A stretch of DNA of 64,000 bases from Parashewanella tropica (lineage in GTDB: Bacteria > Pseudomonadota > Gammaproteobacteria > Enterobacterales > Shewanellaceae), in contig NZ_CP037951.1 in assembly GCF_004358445.1 (NCBI RefSeq), positions 1,661,501 to 1,725,500 of the forward strand, in the 5' to 3' direction. The position numbers and the translations under genes are program-made. The notes below the pieces were generated by a model that was given only the letters and a program-made list of their open reading frames with translations, made no database searches and was not told the DNA's origin. Shown here piece after piece: positions 44,160 to 52,134 of the stretch; position 1 is the first letter of the stretch, and each line of letters opens with the position of its first letter.

Positions 44160-44549
44160 TTAAATTACTGCCTGTTCAAATTCGACAGGCGTTCTATATC
44201 CTAAGCTTGAATGTAAGCGTTGTCTATTATAGAAATAGTTTAAGTAACTCTTTAAAGGCTTCAGTAACTCATTGAAGGTTCTAAACTTATTCCCTCTAAT
44301 GATGTCACCTTTCATAGAATGAAAAAATGACTCAACTTCCGCATTGTCTGTACAGTGACCAGGTCGATTCATACTCGGCTCAATCTGGTGTTTTTTCAGA
44401 AATGCTTGAACCACTTTGGCTCGATACTCAGCCCCTCTATCGGTATGAAACAAAATGGTTTTATCAGTCTTCCTGTTTTTAAGTGCAGTCTTTAATGCTT
44501 TAAGTGTCAGCTCAGTAGTTTTATTTTTCCCAAAAGCCCAGCCTATGAT
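44160..44549 (-). pseudogene. IS3-family transposase OrfB, C-terminal fragment
   Basis: The frame is open from IIGWAFGKNKTTELTLKAL (44549) through FHTDRGAEY (second catalytic Asp) and NAEVESFFHSMKGD (catalytic Glu) to the end EFEQAVI at 44160. The DDE core is therefore missing its first Asp and all N-terminal parts, cut by the ISAs1-type element. The adjacent GCCCCGAAAAAGTGGACA at about 44132-44149 is the 3' end of the IS. Confidence 0.85.
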
Positions 44550-44550
44550 A

Positions 44551-45806
44551 CCACGGAAAGATTACGAAAGCTCTTGCCCTGCAAGGACTTGAGCTAGGTA
44601 ACTTGTACTCATTGCTGCTTTCTTTTGCTTTCTCTTTAAACCGGCTTTAAAGGTTGTTTCTTTATTGAGTAAATTCAGCGCTACATGACGTATGTTTGAA
44701 AACACTTCTGGTGCTTCACCTCGTCGTATACGACAATCATCCTCTCGCATCGCAACATCCAATTTCCAGTGAAGCTTATTTTCTATATGCCAATGCGACC
44801 TTACAGCTTCAGCAAACTTCTTCGGCGTTAATTTAGCTGAGCTAATGAAGTATCGAATTGTAGCGTCTGTGGGAACTTCACCTTCGTTATTTCTAAAGGA
44901 AATACTGATTCCCAATGTTTGTAGCCCTGGCCATTCAAAGCCTAAATCAACAAACTCTCCAAAAGTTTCACAGGTTATGTGCATTCGAGTTTCTTCACGC
45001 CCGTGTGCCTTTTCGTTTGTTGTAAAATATTCACCATTCCATTTCTGAAGTTTATCCATAGAGAAATGTTTGATAAAGGTTTCTTCTAAGCGCTTATGAT
45101 TACCTTTTACTGCAAGCAAGTAGTCGGCATTTTTATCTAAGATTGTTTGAGCTATTTGCTTCTGACAGCCCATTGCATCAATGGTTACAATGCAACCTCT
45201 AATGTCTAATAGTTTTAGTAACTCTGGGATTGCTGTAATTTCGTTAGACTTTTCAGCCGTTTTTATTTGTCCAAGCACGACATTATTCGCTGTAGAAAAA
45301 GCACTCACCATATGAATAGGGCCAAGCCGCTTTGCTTTGTTATATGAACGACGAACGGTCTTACCGTCAATGGCGACAACATCGCCTTTAGTCACTTCAT
45401 GACAAGCTTGCATCCAATCAATAAAACATTGTTGGAACTGCTTTGCACTAATGCTGCTAATCACTCTGGCAATGGTATCGTGAGCGGGAATTCCATTATC
45501 AAAATCTCCATAATTCTGAAGCCAGTCAAGTCGTTCATGACCGAAGTCTTCAACTTCTTCCCAACCTTCAGCACCAGCAATAACACCACAAATGGTGAGT
45601 AGCAAAATATCTGTTAGCTTGTGATCAATCTTCCAGTCCTGTCGTGGGTCTCTGATTGTAGAAAGTTGTTGAATCAAATCATGGCCGTTCATAAGAAATC
45701 TCATACTCTAAAAAGAAGTATAAGATCACAGTGAGATATAAAAGAAAAGCTAAATTTCTAAATCTGCGGAAAACTAGCTGTGACGGGGTGTTTCATGATC
45801 TTTCCC
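44551..45806 (-). mobile_element. ISAs1-family insertion sequence
   Basis: Ends defined by imperfect inverted repeats: GGAAAGATTACGAAAG at the left end (about 44555) and GGAAAGATCATGAAAC on the opposite strand at the right end (about 45790-45806), 13 of the first 15 bases matching. It contains one intact transposase gene whose stop is about 10 bases from the left end. One side abuts the IS3 remnant and the other side abuts the rest of attC 2, so the IS3 5' part was lost in an adjacent deletion. Confidence 0.8.
44562..45704 (-). CDS. ISAs1-family transposase
   Basis: A 380-residue DDE transposase. It has the N-terminal DPRQDWKIDHKLTDILLLTI and GVIAGAEGWEEVEDFG segment of the ISAs1 family, then catalytic regions VVAIDGKTVRRS, VTIDAMGCQKQI and HWHIENKLHWKLD. 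Full length and with no frameshift, so it may be active. The first ATG (45704) and a second at 45692 (MNGHDLI) are both plausible starts. Confidence 0.92.
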   Translation of the reverse strand: MRFLMNGHDLIQQLSTIRDPRQDWKIDHKLTDILLLTICGVIAGAEGWEEVEDFGHERLDWLQNYGDFDNGIPAHDTIARVISSISAKQFQQCFIDWMQACHEVTKGDVVAIDGKTVRRSYNKAKRLGPIHMVSAFSTANNVVLGQIKTAEKSNEITAIPELLKLLDIRGCIVTIDAMGCQKQIAQTILDKNADYLLAVKGNHKRLEETFIKHFSMDKLQKWNGEYFTTNEKAHGREETRMHITCETFGEFVDLGFEWPGLQTLGISISFRNNEGEVPTDATIRYFISSAKLTPKKFAEAVRSHWHIENKLHWKLDVAMREDDCRIRRGEAPEVFSNIRHVALNLLNKETTFKAGLKRKQKKAAMSTSYLAQVLAGQELS

Positions 45807-45808
45807 TA

Positions 45809-45836
45809 TATTTGTCCCTGTTGAATTGCTTGTTAT
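45809..45836 (-). repeat. attC 2, right part
   Basis: TATTTGTCCCTGTTGAATTG followed by CTTGTTA: the R'' side of a family A attC, separated from its left part (44053-44126) by about 1.7 kb of IS DNA. It belongs to the gene at 45838. Confidence 0.8.
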
Positions 45837-45837
45837 G

Positions 45838-46170
45838 TTACCGTCTTTTGATTACGTTGCCATCTTTGTCACGCCAACCTTCAATTTCGGGGGTTGAAAG
45901 CAAGTATGCATGAAAAGTGATAATACCGTGTTTTTTACGAATACTTTCCGCCCAAAAAATACCTGCAATAAAACCAATTGCTGAAACGCCATACACAACA
46001 TTTAGTGCGGTATCGAAATCAAGAAAGTAAAAACTAACCAAACTGAACATACAAAATAGAGCGGTTGCCGCAAATACGATTTGGAAATACAGCCATGCAA
46101 ATATTAGCCATGCTGTTAAGTGTAAGTAGCCTTCAAGTGGCTTGATAATTAATAATTTCAGAAACTTCAT
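45838..46170 (-). CDS. Cassette gene, membrane protein
   Basis: A 110-residue protein with two or three transmembrane helices in residues 15-75 and a soluble, charged C-terminus (EIEGWRDKDGNVIKRR). Its stop codon abuts the attC end, as in most cassettes here. Not recognised. Confidence 0.6.
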   Translation of the reverse strand: MKFLKLLIIKPLEGYLHLTAWLIFAWLYFQIVFAATALFCMFSLVSFYFLDFDTALNVVYGVSAIGFIAGIFWAESIRKKHGIITFHAYLLSTPEIEGWRDKDGNVIKRR

Positions 46171-46189
46171 GCAATTCCATTTGGTAACA

Positions 46190-46284
46190 TAACGCCCAGT
46201 TAACGGGCAAATGGTGTTTGGCTACAATTTTGGAGCGCAGCGACAAAAGCCAAACAGTATTTGTCCTGTTGAACTGCTTGTTAT
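46190..46284 (-). repeat. attC 3, family A
   Basis: TAACGCCCAGTTAACGGGC ... TTTGGCT / AGCCAAA arms ... CTTGTTA. Downstream of the lipoprotein gene at 46294. Confidence 0.9.
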
Positions 46285-46293
46285 ACGCAACCT

Positions 46294-46545
46294 TTAATCA
46301 TTGTCAGAGCTAAATAAGCTACCAAAACCTTGTATTAGCATATTTAAAATACCATTTATTAAATCTTCATCTTCAGGAGAATGGTTCTGAGCATGAGCTG
46401 GTTTGTTTTCATTTCTTGATTCAACGCTGTCACTGATACCGCTACCAAGTGCGTCAAGAGATTTTTCAACTTGTAGGCTTGTGCAACCAATAGACAAAAA
46501 CAAAAGTGATAACATTGAAACTTTTTTGAAAAAAGCAATGGACAT
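46294..46545 (-). CDS. Cassette gene, lipoprotein
   Basis: An 83-residue lipoprotein that starts at the ATG at 46545 (MSIAFFKK); the longer frame upstream is just read-through of the attC. The signal peptide ends in the lipobox LSIGC (Cys21). The mature part is short, acidic and Asn/Ser-rich (SRNENKPAHAQN). Not recognised. Confidence 0.6.
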   Translation of the reverse strand: MSIAFFKKVSMLSLLFLSIGCTSLQVEKSLDALGSGISDSVESRNENKPAHAQNHSPEDEDLINGILNMLIQGFGSLFSSDND

Positions 46546-46566
46546 ACGATACAACTCCTTTGCGTA

Positions 46567-46658
46567 TAACGCCGCATTAACGGGCGGAAAATTGTTGGCT
46601 ATAATTTGCGACGCAGGAGCAAAGCCAACGATTTTGCGTCCTGTTGAATGCCTTGTTA
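46567..46658 (-). repeat. attC 4, family B
   Basis: TAACGCCGCATTAACGGGCG ... TTGTTGGCT / AGCCAACGA arms ... GCCTTGTTA, 92 bp. Downstream of the gene at 46667. Confidence 0.92.
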
Positions 46659-46666
46659 TACGCACA

Positions 46667-47131
46667 TTACCCAGCATGCCTGCGTATACGTTTTATTAGC
46701 CCTGATTTATCAAACTCCAATGAAACGATATTGGTACTGCTGTAGTTAATGAATCTATCTAAATGAAAAGGCTTAACTTTTGCTGATTCGGTATAGTTAA
46801 TAAATACAACATTAGCGCCAACCATAATTGTATTAATTTTGATATTACTGCAAGCAATCTCATCCTTTAACTTTGCAACCATATCTTTTCTAAGGCTGGA
46901 TTTGTTTGTATATGTGAAATTGTGCTTTATATGCTCGTCAACAAACTCGTTTGCGAGCAAAGATATGAAATGATCAATATCCTTAGTTGACGAGTTTGGT
47001 TGTTGGCGGGCATTTTTAGCAGCAATAAAATCTTTTGCCTTATCTAATAATTGCTCTCTTGAAAAAGGCTCTTGAGCGAAACTAAAAAATGAAAGAGCAG
47101 TTAATATACATAAGAAGATAAATTTTTGCAC
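46667..47131 (-). CDS. Cassette gene, exported protein
   Basis: A 154-residue protein with a signal peptide (MQKFIFLCILTALSFFSFAQ). The mature part (DHFISLLANEFVDEHIKHNF, then beta-rich IMVGANVVFINYTES and IVSLEFDKSGLIKRIRR) suggests an NTF2/SnoaL-like cone fold in the periplasm. Weak assignment. Confidence 0.6.
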   Translation of the reverse strand: MQKFIFLCILTALSFFSFAQEPFSREQLLDKAKDFIAAKNARQQPNSSTKDIDHFISLLANEFVDEHIKHNFTYTNKSSLRKDMVAKLKDEIACSNIKINTIMVGANVVFINYTESAKVKPFHLDRFINYSSTNIVSLEFDKSGLIKRIRRHAG

Positions 47132-47151
47132 GATTCCCTCCGCTGTGCGTA

Positions 47152-47243
47152 TAACGCCGCATTAACGGGCGTAAAATTGTTGGCTATAATTTGCGACGCA
47201 GGCGCAAAGCCAACGATTTTGCGTCCTGTTGAATGCCTTGTTA
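47152..47243 (-). repeat. attC 5, family B
   Basis: Same layout as attC 4, with GGGCGTAAAATTGTTGGCT. Downstream of the gene at 47241; the stop codon TAA is read from the attC end. Confidence 0.92.
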
Positions 47244-47657
47244 TACGCCTTCTGTGTTGAGCTTTAATGACTCATAGTTTTTACACTTAAAATTATTATA
47301 CAGTTTGTTTACTACTTTGATGTCATCAAGGTGAATCTCGGGTGAGTTTAAGATTTTTCTCAATTCAATTCTGCGTAACGAGGTGAAGCGGTTGAAAGCC
47401 ATCGAGAATAATAATGGATCTTCATTTAATCGCTTACTGTGTTTGTTCTGTTCGCTAAACGCCCAAATAAAGTTAGAGAACAAATTCATTTGCCTTTCAC
47501 TACCCAAATCCTTCAAGCCGTTTATAGCGTAATACTCATCTAAAACGTAACACCATGAGGTATGTTCAGTGTAGGTTTTTAGCTTTTCATTACCATACAC
47601 TGCAGCGGATGTTCCAGCTAAGGAAAATATTGCAATTACTCTTAAAAGTGTTTTCAT
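47241..47657 (-). CDS. Cassette gene, exported protein
   Basis: A 138-residue protein with a signal peptide (MKTLLRVIAIFSLAGTSAAVYG) and a helical mature domain with two Cys that could form a disulphide (HTSWCYVLDE and YNNFKCKNYE). Periplasmic; not recognised. Confidence 0.6.
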   Translation of the reverse strand: MKTLLRVIAIFSLAGTSAAVYGNEKLKTYTEHTSWCYVLDEYYAINGLKDLGSERQMNLFSNFIWAFSEQNKHSKRLNEDPLLFSMAFNRFTSLRRIELRKILNSPEIHLDDIKVVNKLYNNFKCKNYESLKLNTEGV

Positions 47658-47692
47658 CAGATACCATGAATGTTTAAAGATAGATTAGCGTA

Positions 47693-47741
47693 TAACGCTT
47701 GGTTCAGGTGCGCCGTAGGCGTCACCTGGAACCACTTGTTA
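47693..47741 (-). repeat. attC 6, short family C (49 bp)
   Basis: TAACGCTTGGTT followed by CAGGTGCGCCGTAGGCGTCACCTG and ending CACTTGTTA. The stem is CAGGTG/CACCTG with inner CGCC/GGCG. About half the length of the other sites. Downstream of the HEPN-like gene. Confidence 0.88.
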
Positions 47742-48182
47742 TGCGTGTTCCTCATATATTGCACATACCAACTTACTTACTGTTCCAAAGCTCAAGTTTG
47801 TATGACTTATATTTATATCTTCAGCTAATTTAAAAAGCTCCGATGACATAAGCCTTTTTTGCTTGCTACTTGCCCTCTCGTTAATGCATATAAGTTGATC
47901 AGGTAGATCTGAAATAAATATCTGTCCATGTACAATATCATTTCTTTTCGATAATAAATTATTGGCTTTATCTAATTTTTTTGAAAGATCAATAAGTTGA
48001 TTTGTATTTAACTGTTTTATGCATTTCTGCATCCACTGAATTTTCTTTCGTGTTCCTGCCGTATTGGGACATTCACTTCGAGGAAATCTATCAATAAAAA
48101 AAGTACATAAACTCTCGATCTCTCGTTCTAAGTGGGATGCATGTATTACTATGAGACCTATTGCTTCTAATGATTTGTTCAT
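47739..48182 (-). CDS. Cassette gene, HEPN-like protein
   Basis: A 147-residue soluble helical protein starting at the ATG at 48182 (MNKSLEAIG); the longer frame reads back through the attC. The run LLSKRNDIVHGQ contains R-N-D-I-V-H, the R-x4-H motif of HEPN ribonucleases and nucleotidyltransferase partners, at about residue 92. HEPN proteins often act in toxin-antitoxin and anti-phage systems. It has a compact 49-bp attC. Role inferred. Confidence 0.6.
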   Translation of the reverse strand: MNKSLEAIGLIVIHASHLEREIESLCTFFIDRFPRSECPNTAGTRKKIQWMQKCIKQLNTNQLIDLSKKLDKANNLLSKRNDIVHGQIFISDLPDQLICINERASSKQKRLMSSELFKLAEDINISHTNLSFGTVSKLVCAIYEEHA

Positions 48183-48208
48183 AATGGTCAATTGTTGTTC
48201 GGAACGCA

Positions 48209-48300
48209 TAACGCCGCATTAACGGGCGGAAAATTGTTGGCTATAATTTGCGACGCAGGAGCAAAGCCAACGATTTTGCGTCCTGTTGAATGCCTTGTTA
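48209..48300 (-). repeat. attC 7, family B
   Basis: Typical 92-bp family B site. Its end supplies the stop codon TAA of the gene at 48298. Confidence 0.92.
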
Positions 48301-48645
48301 GGTGCTTGATTGACGTTTAATTGTACGGTACCAGATTAAACCAAATATCATTGCGGTGACAAAGAGTAACCCGCCTATACCAATATAGATTTTATAAATT
48401 GCTCCAACATAGGCTGCTGCATCAACGTGCGCCTCATTAATGCTATCAATAAGCACTAAACCAAGCTTATTGTCTATTTGTAATTCGCCAGATTTCAATT
48501 TACTTGCTAGTTCAAGCAAAATTTCATTATTTTTAACATTGCTAACTTTTAGCTCATTTAGTTTTAACCCAACAATACCTGAGCCTATTAATAACAAACT
48601 GAACAATACAACTAAACAGTAAAATACTGATATTGAACGTTTCAT
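48298..48645 (-). CDS. Cassette gene, two-helix membrane protein
   Basis: A 115-residue protein with an N-terminal helix (VFYCLVVLFSLLLIGSGIVG), a 55-residue extracytoplasmic segment, and a C-terminal helix (GIGGLLFVTAMIFGLIWY) before a basic tail. Not recognised. Confidence 0.6.
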   Translation of the reverse strand: MKRSISVFYCLVVLFSLLLIGSGIVGLKLNELKVSNVKNNEILLELASKLKSGELQIDNKLGLVLIDSINEAHVDAAAYVGAIYKIYIGIGGLLFVTAMIFGLIWYRTIKRQSST

Positions 48646-48662
48646 TACTCTCTCTTTACACC

Positions 48663-48755
48663 TAACGCTCAGTTAACGGGCAAATGGTGTTTGGCTAAAA
48701 TTTGGAACGTAGTGACAAAAGCCAAACAGTATTTGTCCTGTTGAACTGCTTGTTA
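48663..48755 (-). repeat. attC 8, family A
   Basis: TAACGCTCAGTTAACGGGC ... CTTGTTA. Downstream of the gene at 48753. Confidence 0.9.
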
Positions 48756-48968
48756 TACGTTTGTTTCGGTGTACTTTTCCCATAAAGCCGCCAATAAACC
48801 AAATGAAATTGAACAAAATGAAAGCAGCCCTAATGATTTCAATAGACTCCAAAAAGTAACTTCTGATAAAAGCCCACTTAAAACTACTTTTAGCGTAATG
48901 AGAAAAAGTAAGGTAACTAAAAATAGTAAAGAAAACTTCCACCAACTATTTAAAAATGGATTCTTCAT
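48753..48968 (-). CDS. Cassette gene, small two-helix membrane protein
   Basis: A 71-residue protein with two hydrophobic helices (FSLLFLVTLLFLITLKVVL and LLSFCSISFGLLAAL). The overlapping frames on both strands have no recognisable protein features and are rejected. Not recognised. Confidence 0.55.
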   Translation of the reverse strand: MKNPFLNSWWKFSLLFLVTLLFLITLKVVLSGLLSEVTFWSLLKSLGLLSFCSISFGLLAALWEKYTETNV

Positions 48969-48996
48969 AAAGACCTAATTAATCCAACTAAACGTA

Positions 48997-49090
48997 TAAC
49001 GCCCAGTTAACGGGCAAATGGTGTTTGGCTAAAATTTGGAGCGCAGCGACAAAAGCCAAACAGTATTTGTCCCTGTTGAACTGCTTGTTA
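48997..49090 (-). repeat. attC 9, family A
   Basis: Typical family A site with GAGCGCAGCGAC in the centre. Downstream of the gene at 49088. Confidence 0.92.
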
Positions 49091-49465
49091 GTTGTCCATA
49101 CTCCAGGCTACAACTGCGTTTGATGTTTCAGACTTTATAAAGTTACTTATATCAACTACAAATTGATGTTCAAGCTTTGGGTCTGCAACAATTGATACAT
49201 TTAGCTCATTACATTCACCGTGTTTGGTTTTTAAATGTTGAACCAAATCGACTTTTGATATTACCTTTGAATCAAAGATAACATTTTTATTTATATCGAG
49301 TTTTGCAACGTGATTATCACAACGTTGCAAGCAGCAAACTGCATCACAATTATTACGAGTCAATAACTCAATACCTTTGTCTTTTTTATTGAAGCTTAAA
49401 ACAGCAAAAACCATCATTAGCGCTAGTAAAACAGAAAGTATTCCAAGTTGTATTGAGTTATTCAA
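49088..49465 (-). CDS. Cassette gene, single-helix membrane protein with Cys cluster, ExbD-like layout
   Basis: A 125-residue protein. GGAGG lies 4 bases before a TTG at 49465, which sets the start (reading L/M-N-N-S-I-Q-L-G); the upstream frame is attC read-through. It has one N-terminal helix, a CDAVCCLQRC cysteine cluster, then a periplasmic domain with strand-helix pattern (NVIFDSKVISKVDLVQHL ... LNVSIVADP). The order resembles ExbD/TolR, but the similarity is weak and the Cys cluster is unusual. Confidence 0.5.
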   Translation of the reverse strand: MNNSIQLGILSVLLALMMVFAVLSFNKKDKGIELLTRNNCDAVCCLQRCDNHVAKLDINKNVIFDSKVISKVDLVQHLKTKHGECNELNVSIVADPKLEHQFVVDISNFIKSETSNAVVAWSMDN

Positions 49466-49484
49466 TTGACCTCCAAAGGACAAC

Positions 49485-49577
49485 TAACGCCGCATTAACG
49501 GGCGCAAAACGTTTGGCTAAAATTTGCGACGCAGGAGCAAAGCCAAACGTTTTTGCGTCCTGTTGAATGCCTTGTTA
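49485..49577 (-). repeat. attC 10, family B
   Basis: A family B variant with the arms ACGTTTGGCT / AGCCAAACGT. Downstream of the gene at 49580. Confidence 0.92.
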
Positions 49578-49579
49578 GG

Positions 49580-49993
49580 CTATAAGCTGATTACACCGAA
49601 CATATCCATAGTGAAAAAAGCAATAAAGCCGATAACCGCAAATAAAATTAAATAAAGTGTCGCAATACCAAAGACTTTCCAGCTTGATTGAAATGAATAG
49701 CTTTCATTGCTAGCTATTTCAGGTTTATCAAGTTGTGTTTTTATAGCAATCTGTTTTGCCGTTAAGCAATATAAAAGCGGAATAATAATATTTGGAAATT
49801 TTTCAGGTAAAAAAGGGAGTAAGGCAAGCATGCATACCAAAAATAATACGCCAAATATGAGAGCTTTCTGTGCTAACTCACTCTTCCCGATACTTGAATA
49901 GTTTTTCCATAAAAAATAAATGGCTGCAATGGGACCACCCCAAAAAGAACCCAGAGCAATCTGATTTGGTGAATAGAGTTTAGTAACTTCCAA
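49580..49993 (-). CDS. Cassette gene, polytopic membrane protein
   Basis: A 137-residue protein with about four transmembrane helices. The start is a TTG (49993) with AAGGAC 8 bases upstream. A short polar loop (AIKTQLDKPEIASNESY) separates the two halves. Not recognised. Confidence 0.6.
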   Translation of the reverse strand: MEVTKLYSPNQIALGSFWGGPIAAIYFLWKNYSSIGKSELAQKALIFGVLFLVCMLALLPFLPEKFPNIIIPLLYCLTAKQIAIKTQLDKPEIASNESYSFQSSWKVFGIATLYLILFAVIGFIAFFTMDMFGVISL

Positions 49994-50024
49994 TTTGAAT
50001 CGTCCTTATTCATTAAATAAAGCC

Positions 50025-50117
50025 TAACGCCGCATTAACGGGCGGAAAATTGTTGGCTATAATTTGCGACGCAGGAGCAAAAGCTAACGATTTTGCGTCC
50101 TGTTGAATGCCTTGTTA
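50025..50117 (-). repeat. attC 11, family B
   Basis: Typical family B site with AAAGCTAACGA on the right arm. The frame of the gene above (stop at 50084) reads into it. Confidence 0.9.
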
Positions 50118-50476
50118 GGTACGATGTACTCAAATATTACAATTAAACTGGCTAGGATTAAGCTAATTGCAGAATACTGGTATATTGGCTCATGCGCTAA
50201 CCCAATTACCATGCCAATGATTAAACCAATACTGCCGAAAATGCTTGGATAAACTGTTAATTTTGTAACTCTAGGAAACATAAAAATAGAAATAATTGCG
50301 ACAATTAATGAAATAAAACCTGAAATTGCTAAGCCACCCATAAAAAAGCTACCTAAACCACGAAATATTGCATGACCAAAAATCATCAAGCCTAGAAAGC
50401 ATAGCCAAAACCAAGGTAAGCTTGCAGGTATGACAAGTATGAGAAGCAATATTTTTAGGAATGATGGTCGATTCAA
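50084..50476 (-). CDS. Cassette gene, four-helix membrane protein ending inside its attC
   Basis: A 130-residue protein with about four transmembrane helices; the frame starts at a TTG at 50476. Its last 10 or so residues (NKAFNRTQNR) are translated from attC 11, so the attC supplies the C-terminus. Not recognised. Confidence 0.55.
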   Translation of the reverse strand: MNRPSFLKILLLILVIPASLPWFWLCFLGLMIFGHAIFRGLGSFFMGGLAISGFISLIVAIISIFMFPRVTKLTVYPSIFGSIGLIIGMVIGLAHEPIYQYSAISLILASLIVIFEYIVPNKAFNRTQNR

Positions 50477-50487
50477 CTATTAGTACC

Positions 50488-50536
50488 TAACGCTTAAATC
50501 AGGTGCGCCGTAGGCGTCACCTGGATTTACTTGTTA
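50488..50536 (-). repeat. attC 12, short family C (49 bp)
   Basis: TAACGCTTAAAT, then CAGGTGCGCCGTAGGCGTCACCTG-type hairpin, then ACTTGTTA. Downstream of the DUF4145-like gene. Confidence 0.88.
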
Positions 50537-50547
50537 TGTTTCGGTTG

Positions 50548-51231
50548 CTAACTCATCTCGTTGAGATATTGCTTAGTTAGTAAATGACTTGTAATCCAGT
50601 GTTCTACCAATGCAATTAGTGCCTTGAGATCATGAATATCTTTATCTTCCCATTTCCTAACATAATGAGTTTCATCATTTCCTATCCATGCAGCGCGTTT
50701 TGCACATTCCTTTATGTTTTCATCAGTGATGAACTCATTAATGCACTGGCCTAACAACTTTTTCTTAATAGATTCTTCTTTATCTTCATGTGTTGAAATG
50801 CAAAAATCTTTGACTAGATGCTCTAAAGCTTTTCTGTACCCAACTCCACATATTTGATCTAAACCTATCTTTTCAGCATGTTGTGCCTGACTGAAAATAT
50901 CACAGTAGCTTGGCGACAACTCTTTAACTGTTTCATTAAAATTATTGCTTATTCTTTCGTATGGAAATGAACCTTGAAAGATATAATCTGTGCGTTTTGT
51001 TCCTGGCTTTTCTGAGGTTTGCTCAAACCTACTAATGAAAAGTCTGCCGCATTCACTAACAGGACACTTGAAAACAACTTCAAATTTACCAAGGTTCATT
51101 CCAAAATCATCTTGAACCCAATTTGCGGTATCAACATTTATTGGCTCTATTCGTGTGTTGCAAATAGGACAAGAATTAGGAGAACCATTAACTCGTACTG
51201 GTCTATTGAGTATTGTTACTTCTTGATGCAT
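50548..51231 (-). CDS. Cassette gene, DUF4145-like protein with zinc knuckle
   Basis: A 227-residue soluble protein. The N-terminus has CPICNTRIEP and a second pair CPVSEC, a zinc-binding knuckle. The C-terminal half has GVGYRKALEHLVKDFC and RAAWIGNDETHYVRKWEDKD, the DUF4145 pattern related to HEPN folds. DUF4145 proteins occur in restriction and defence neighbourhoods. It has a compact 49-bp attC. Function inferred only. Confidence 0.65.
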   Translation of the reverse strand: MHQEVTILNRPVRVNGSPNSCPICNTRIEPINVDTANWVQDDFGMNLGKFEVVFKCPVSECGRLFISRFEQTSEKPGTKRTDYIFQGSFPYERISNNFNETVKELSPSYCDIFSQAQHAEKIGLDQICGVGYRKALEHLVKDFCISTHEDKEESIKKKLLGQCINEFITDENIKECAKRAAWIGNDETHYVRKWEDKDIHDLKALIALVEHWITSHLLTKQYLNEMS

Positions 51232-51254
51232 GTTGAACTCTTAGTTTAGAAACA

Positions 51255-51303
51255 TAACGCCTAAATCAGGTGCGCCGTAGGCGTCACCTGGATTTACTTG
51301 TTA
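51255..51303 (-). repeat. attC 13, short family C (49 bp)
   Basis: TAACGCCTAAAT, the same hairpin, ATTTACTTGTTA; nearly identical to attC 12 and attC 37. Downstream of the gene at 51301. Confidence 0.9.
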
Positions 51304-52020
51304 GGCGCGATTTGCACATTCTCGCATTTCTTGTGTTAACTCGCCCCAAAATGCTTTGAGGGCAAGTGAGTATTTTTCTATATCAGACTCTTGGACATAT
51401 ATATCCTCACCTGAAAGAGGATTGAAAACCTGTGACTTTGAATTTGAAAAAGAGCTAAGCATAGATGCAGTAGTGCTGTCAGGATAGAACAGACGTTTAT
51501 TGATATTTTGCAGATCATCCGAAGAGTCACCTTCGGCATGTTTAATGGAATTCGCTAATAGTCTGAGTTCCTCAATTGCAGCCCATGAGTTGAAACTTTC
51601 AATATCAACGCCTGCCTCTTTGAGTGATTTTTTTAACAATTTCTGTTTGAAATACTTTTTATCGTTTGCTTTTTTAATATGAAGTATTTCTTTTCTATGA
51701 AACTCCATCAAATGCTGTTCAAAAACATGATAAAGAGTCATAGCAAACATATTTATGAGAGCTTGACGCATACTGCTCATGTTCATGAAATGGTTAATTC
51801 CAGTTTCTTCTGCCCATTCGGCAATATGTGAGCTGTCTATGTAATCAGGATATATCTCGTTTCCGAGTCTTTCCCATTCTGACTCAGACTTTTCTTCTGC
51901 TTCTCTTTCTATATCTGCAAAAGTTGGGAGCAGCCTTGCCTTTAAAGTGGTTTCAAGAATTTCATATTGAGGGATGTAATTTCTTACAAATATTCTGTCC
52001 CAGAATTCTATGTTATGCAC
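51301..52020 (-). CDS. Cassette gene, HEPN-like protein
   Basis: A 239-residue soluble helical protein. A GTG start at 52020 with AAAGGTAA 6 bases upstream. The run EELRLLANSIKHAEGD is a HEPN-family pattern (Arg ... N-x-x-K-H), as in HEPN proteins of abortive infection loci, although the R-to-H spacing is longer than the strict R-x4-6-H. A long helical N-terminal half precedes it. Compact attC. Role inferred. Confidence 0.55.
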   Translation of the reverse strand: MHNIEFWDRIFVRNYIPQYEILETTLKARLLPTFADIEREAEEKSESEWERLGNEIYPDYIDSSHIAEWAEETGINHFMNMSSMRQALINMFAMTLYHVFEQHLMEFHRKEILHIKKANDKKYFKQKLLKKSLKEAGVDIESFNSWAAIEELRLLANSIKHAEGDSSDDLQNINKRLFYPDSTTASMLSSFSNSKSQVFNPLSGEDIYVQESDIEKYSLALKAFWGELTQEMRECANRA

Positions 52021-52039
52021 GATGTTACCTTTTAGCGCC

Positions 52040-52134
52040 TAACGCCCAGTTAACGGGCAAATGGTGTTTGGCTATAATTTTGGAACGCAGTGACAAAAGC
52101 CAAACAGTATTTGTCCCTGTTGAACTGCTTGTTA
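52040..52134 (-). repeat. attC 14, family A
   Basis: Typical family A site, 95 bp. Downstream of the gene at 52132. Confidence 0.92.

Noticed and set aside
46546-46677. N-terminal extension of the lipoprotein frame, with peptides such as GRKIVGFAPASQ also seen in other frames
   Set aside because: It is translation of the attC itself. Similar peptides appear wherever a frame crosses a family B attC.
48769-48978. Plus-strand 69-codon frame opposite the cassette gene at 48753-48968
   Set aside because: Its composition is that of the reverse of a hydrophobic gene, rich in Lys, Asn and Ser, and all neighbouring cassettes are on the minus strand.
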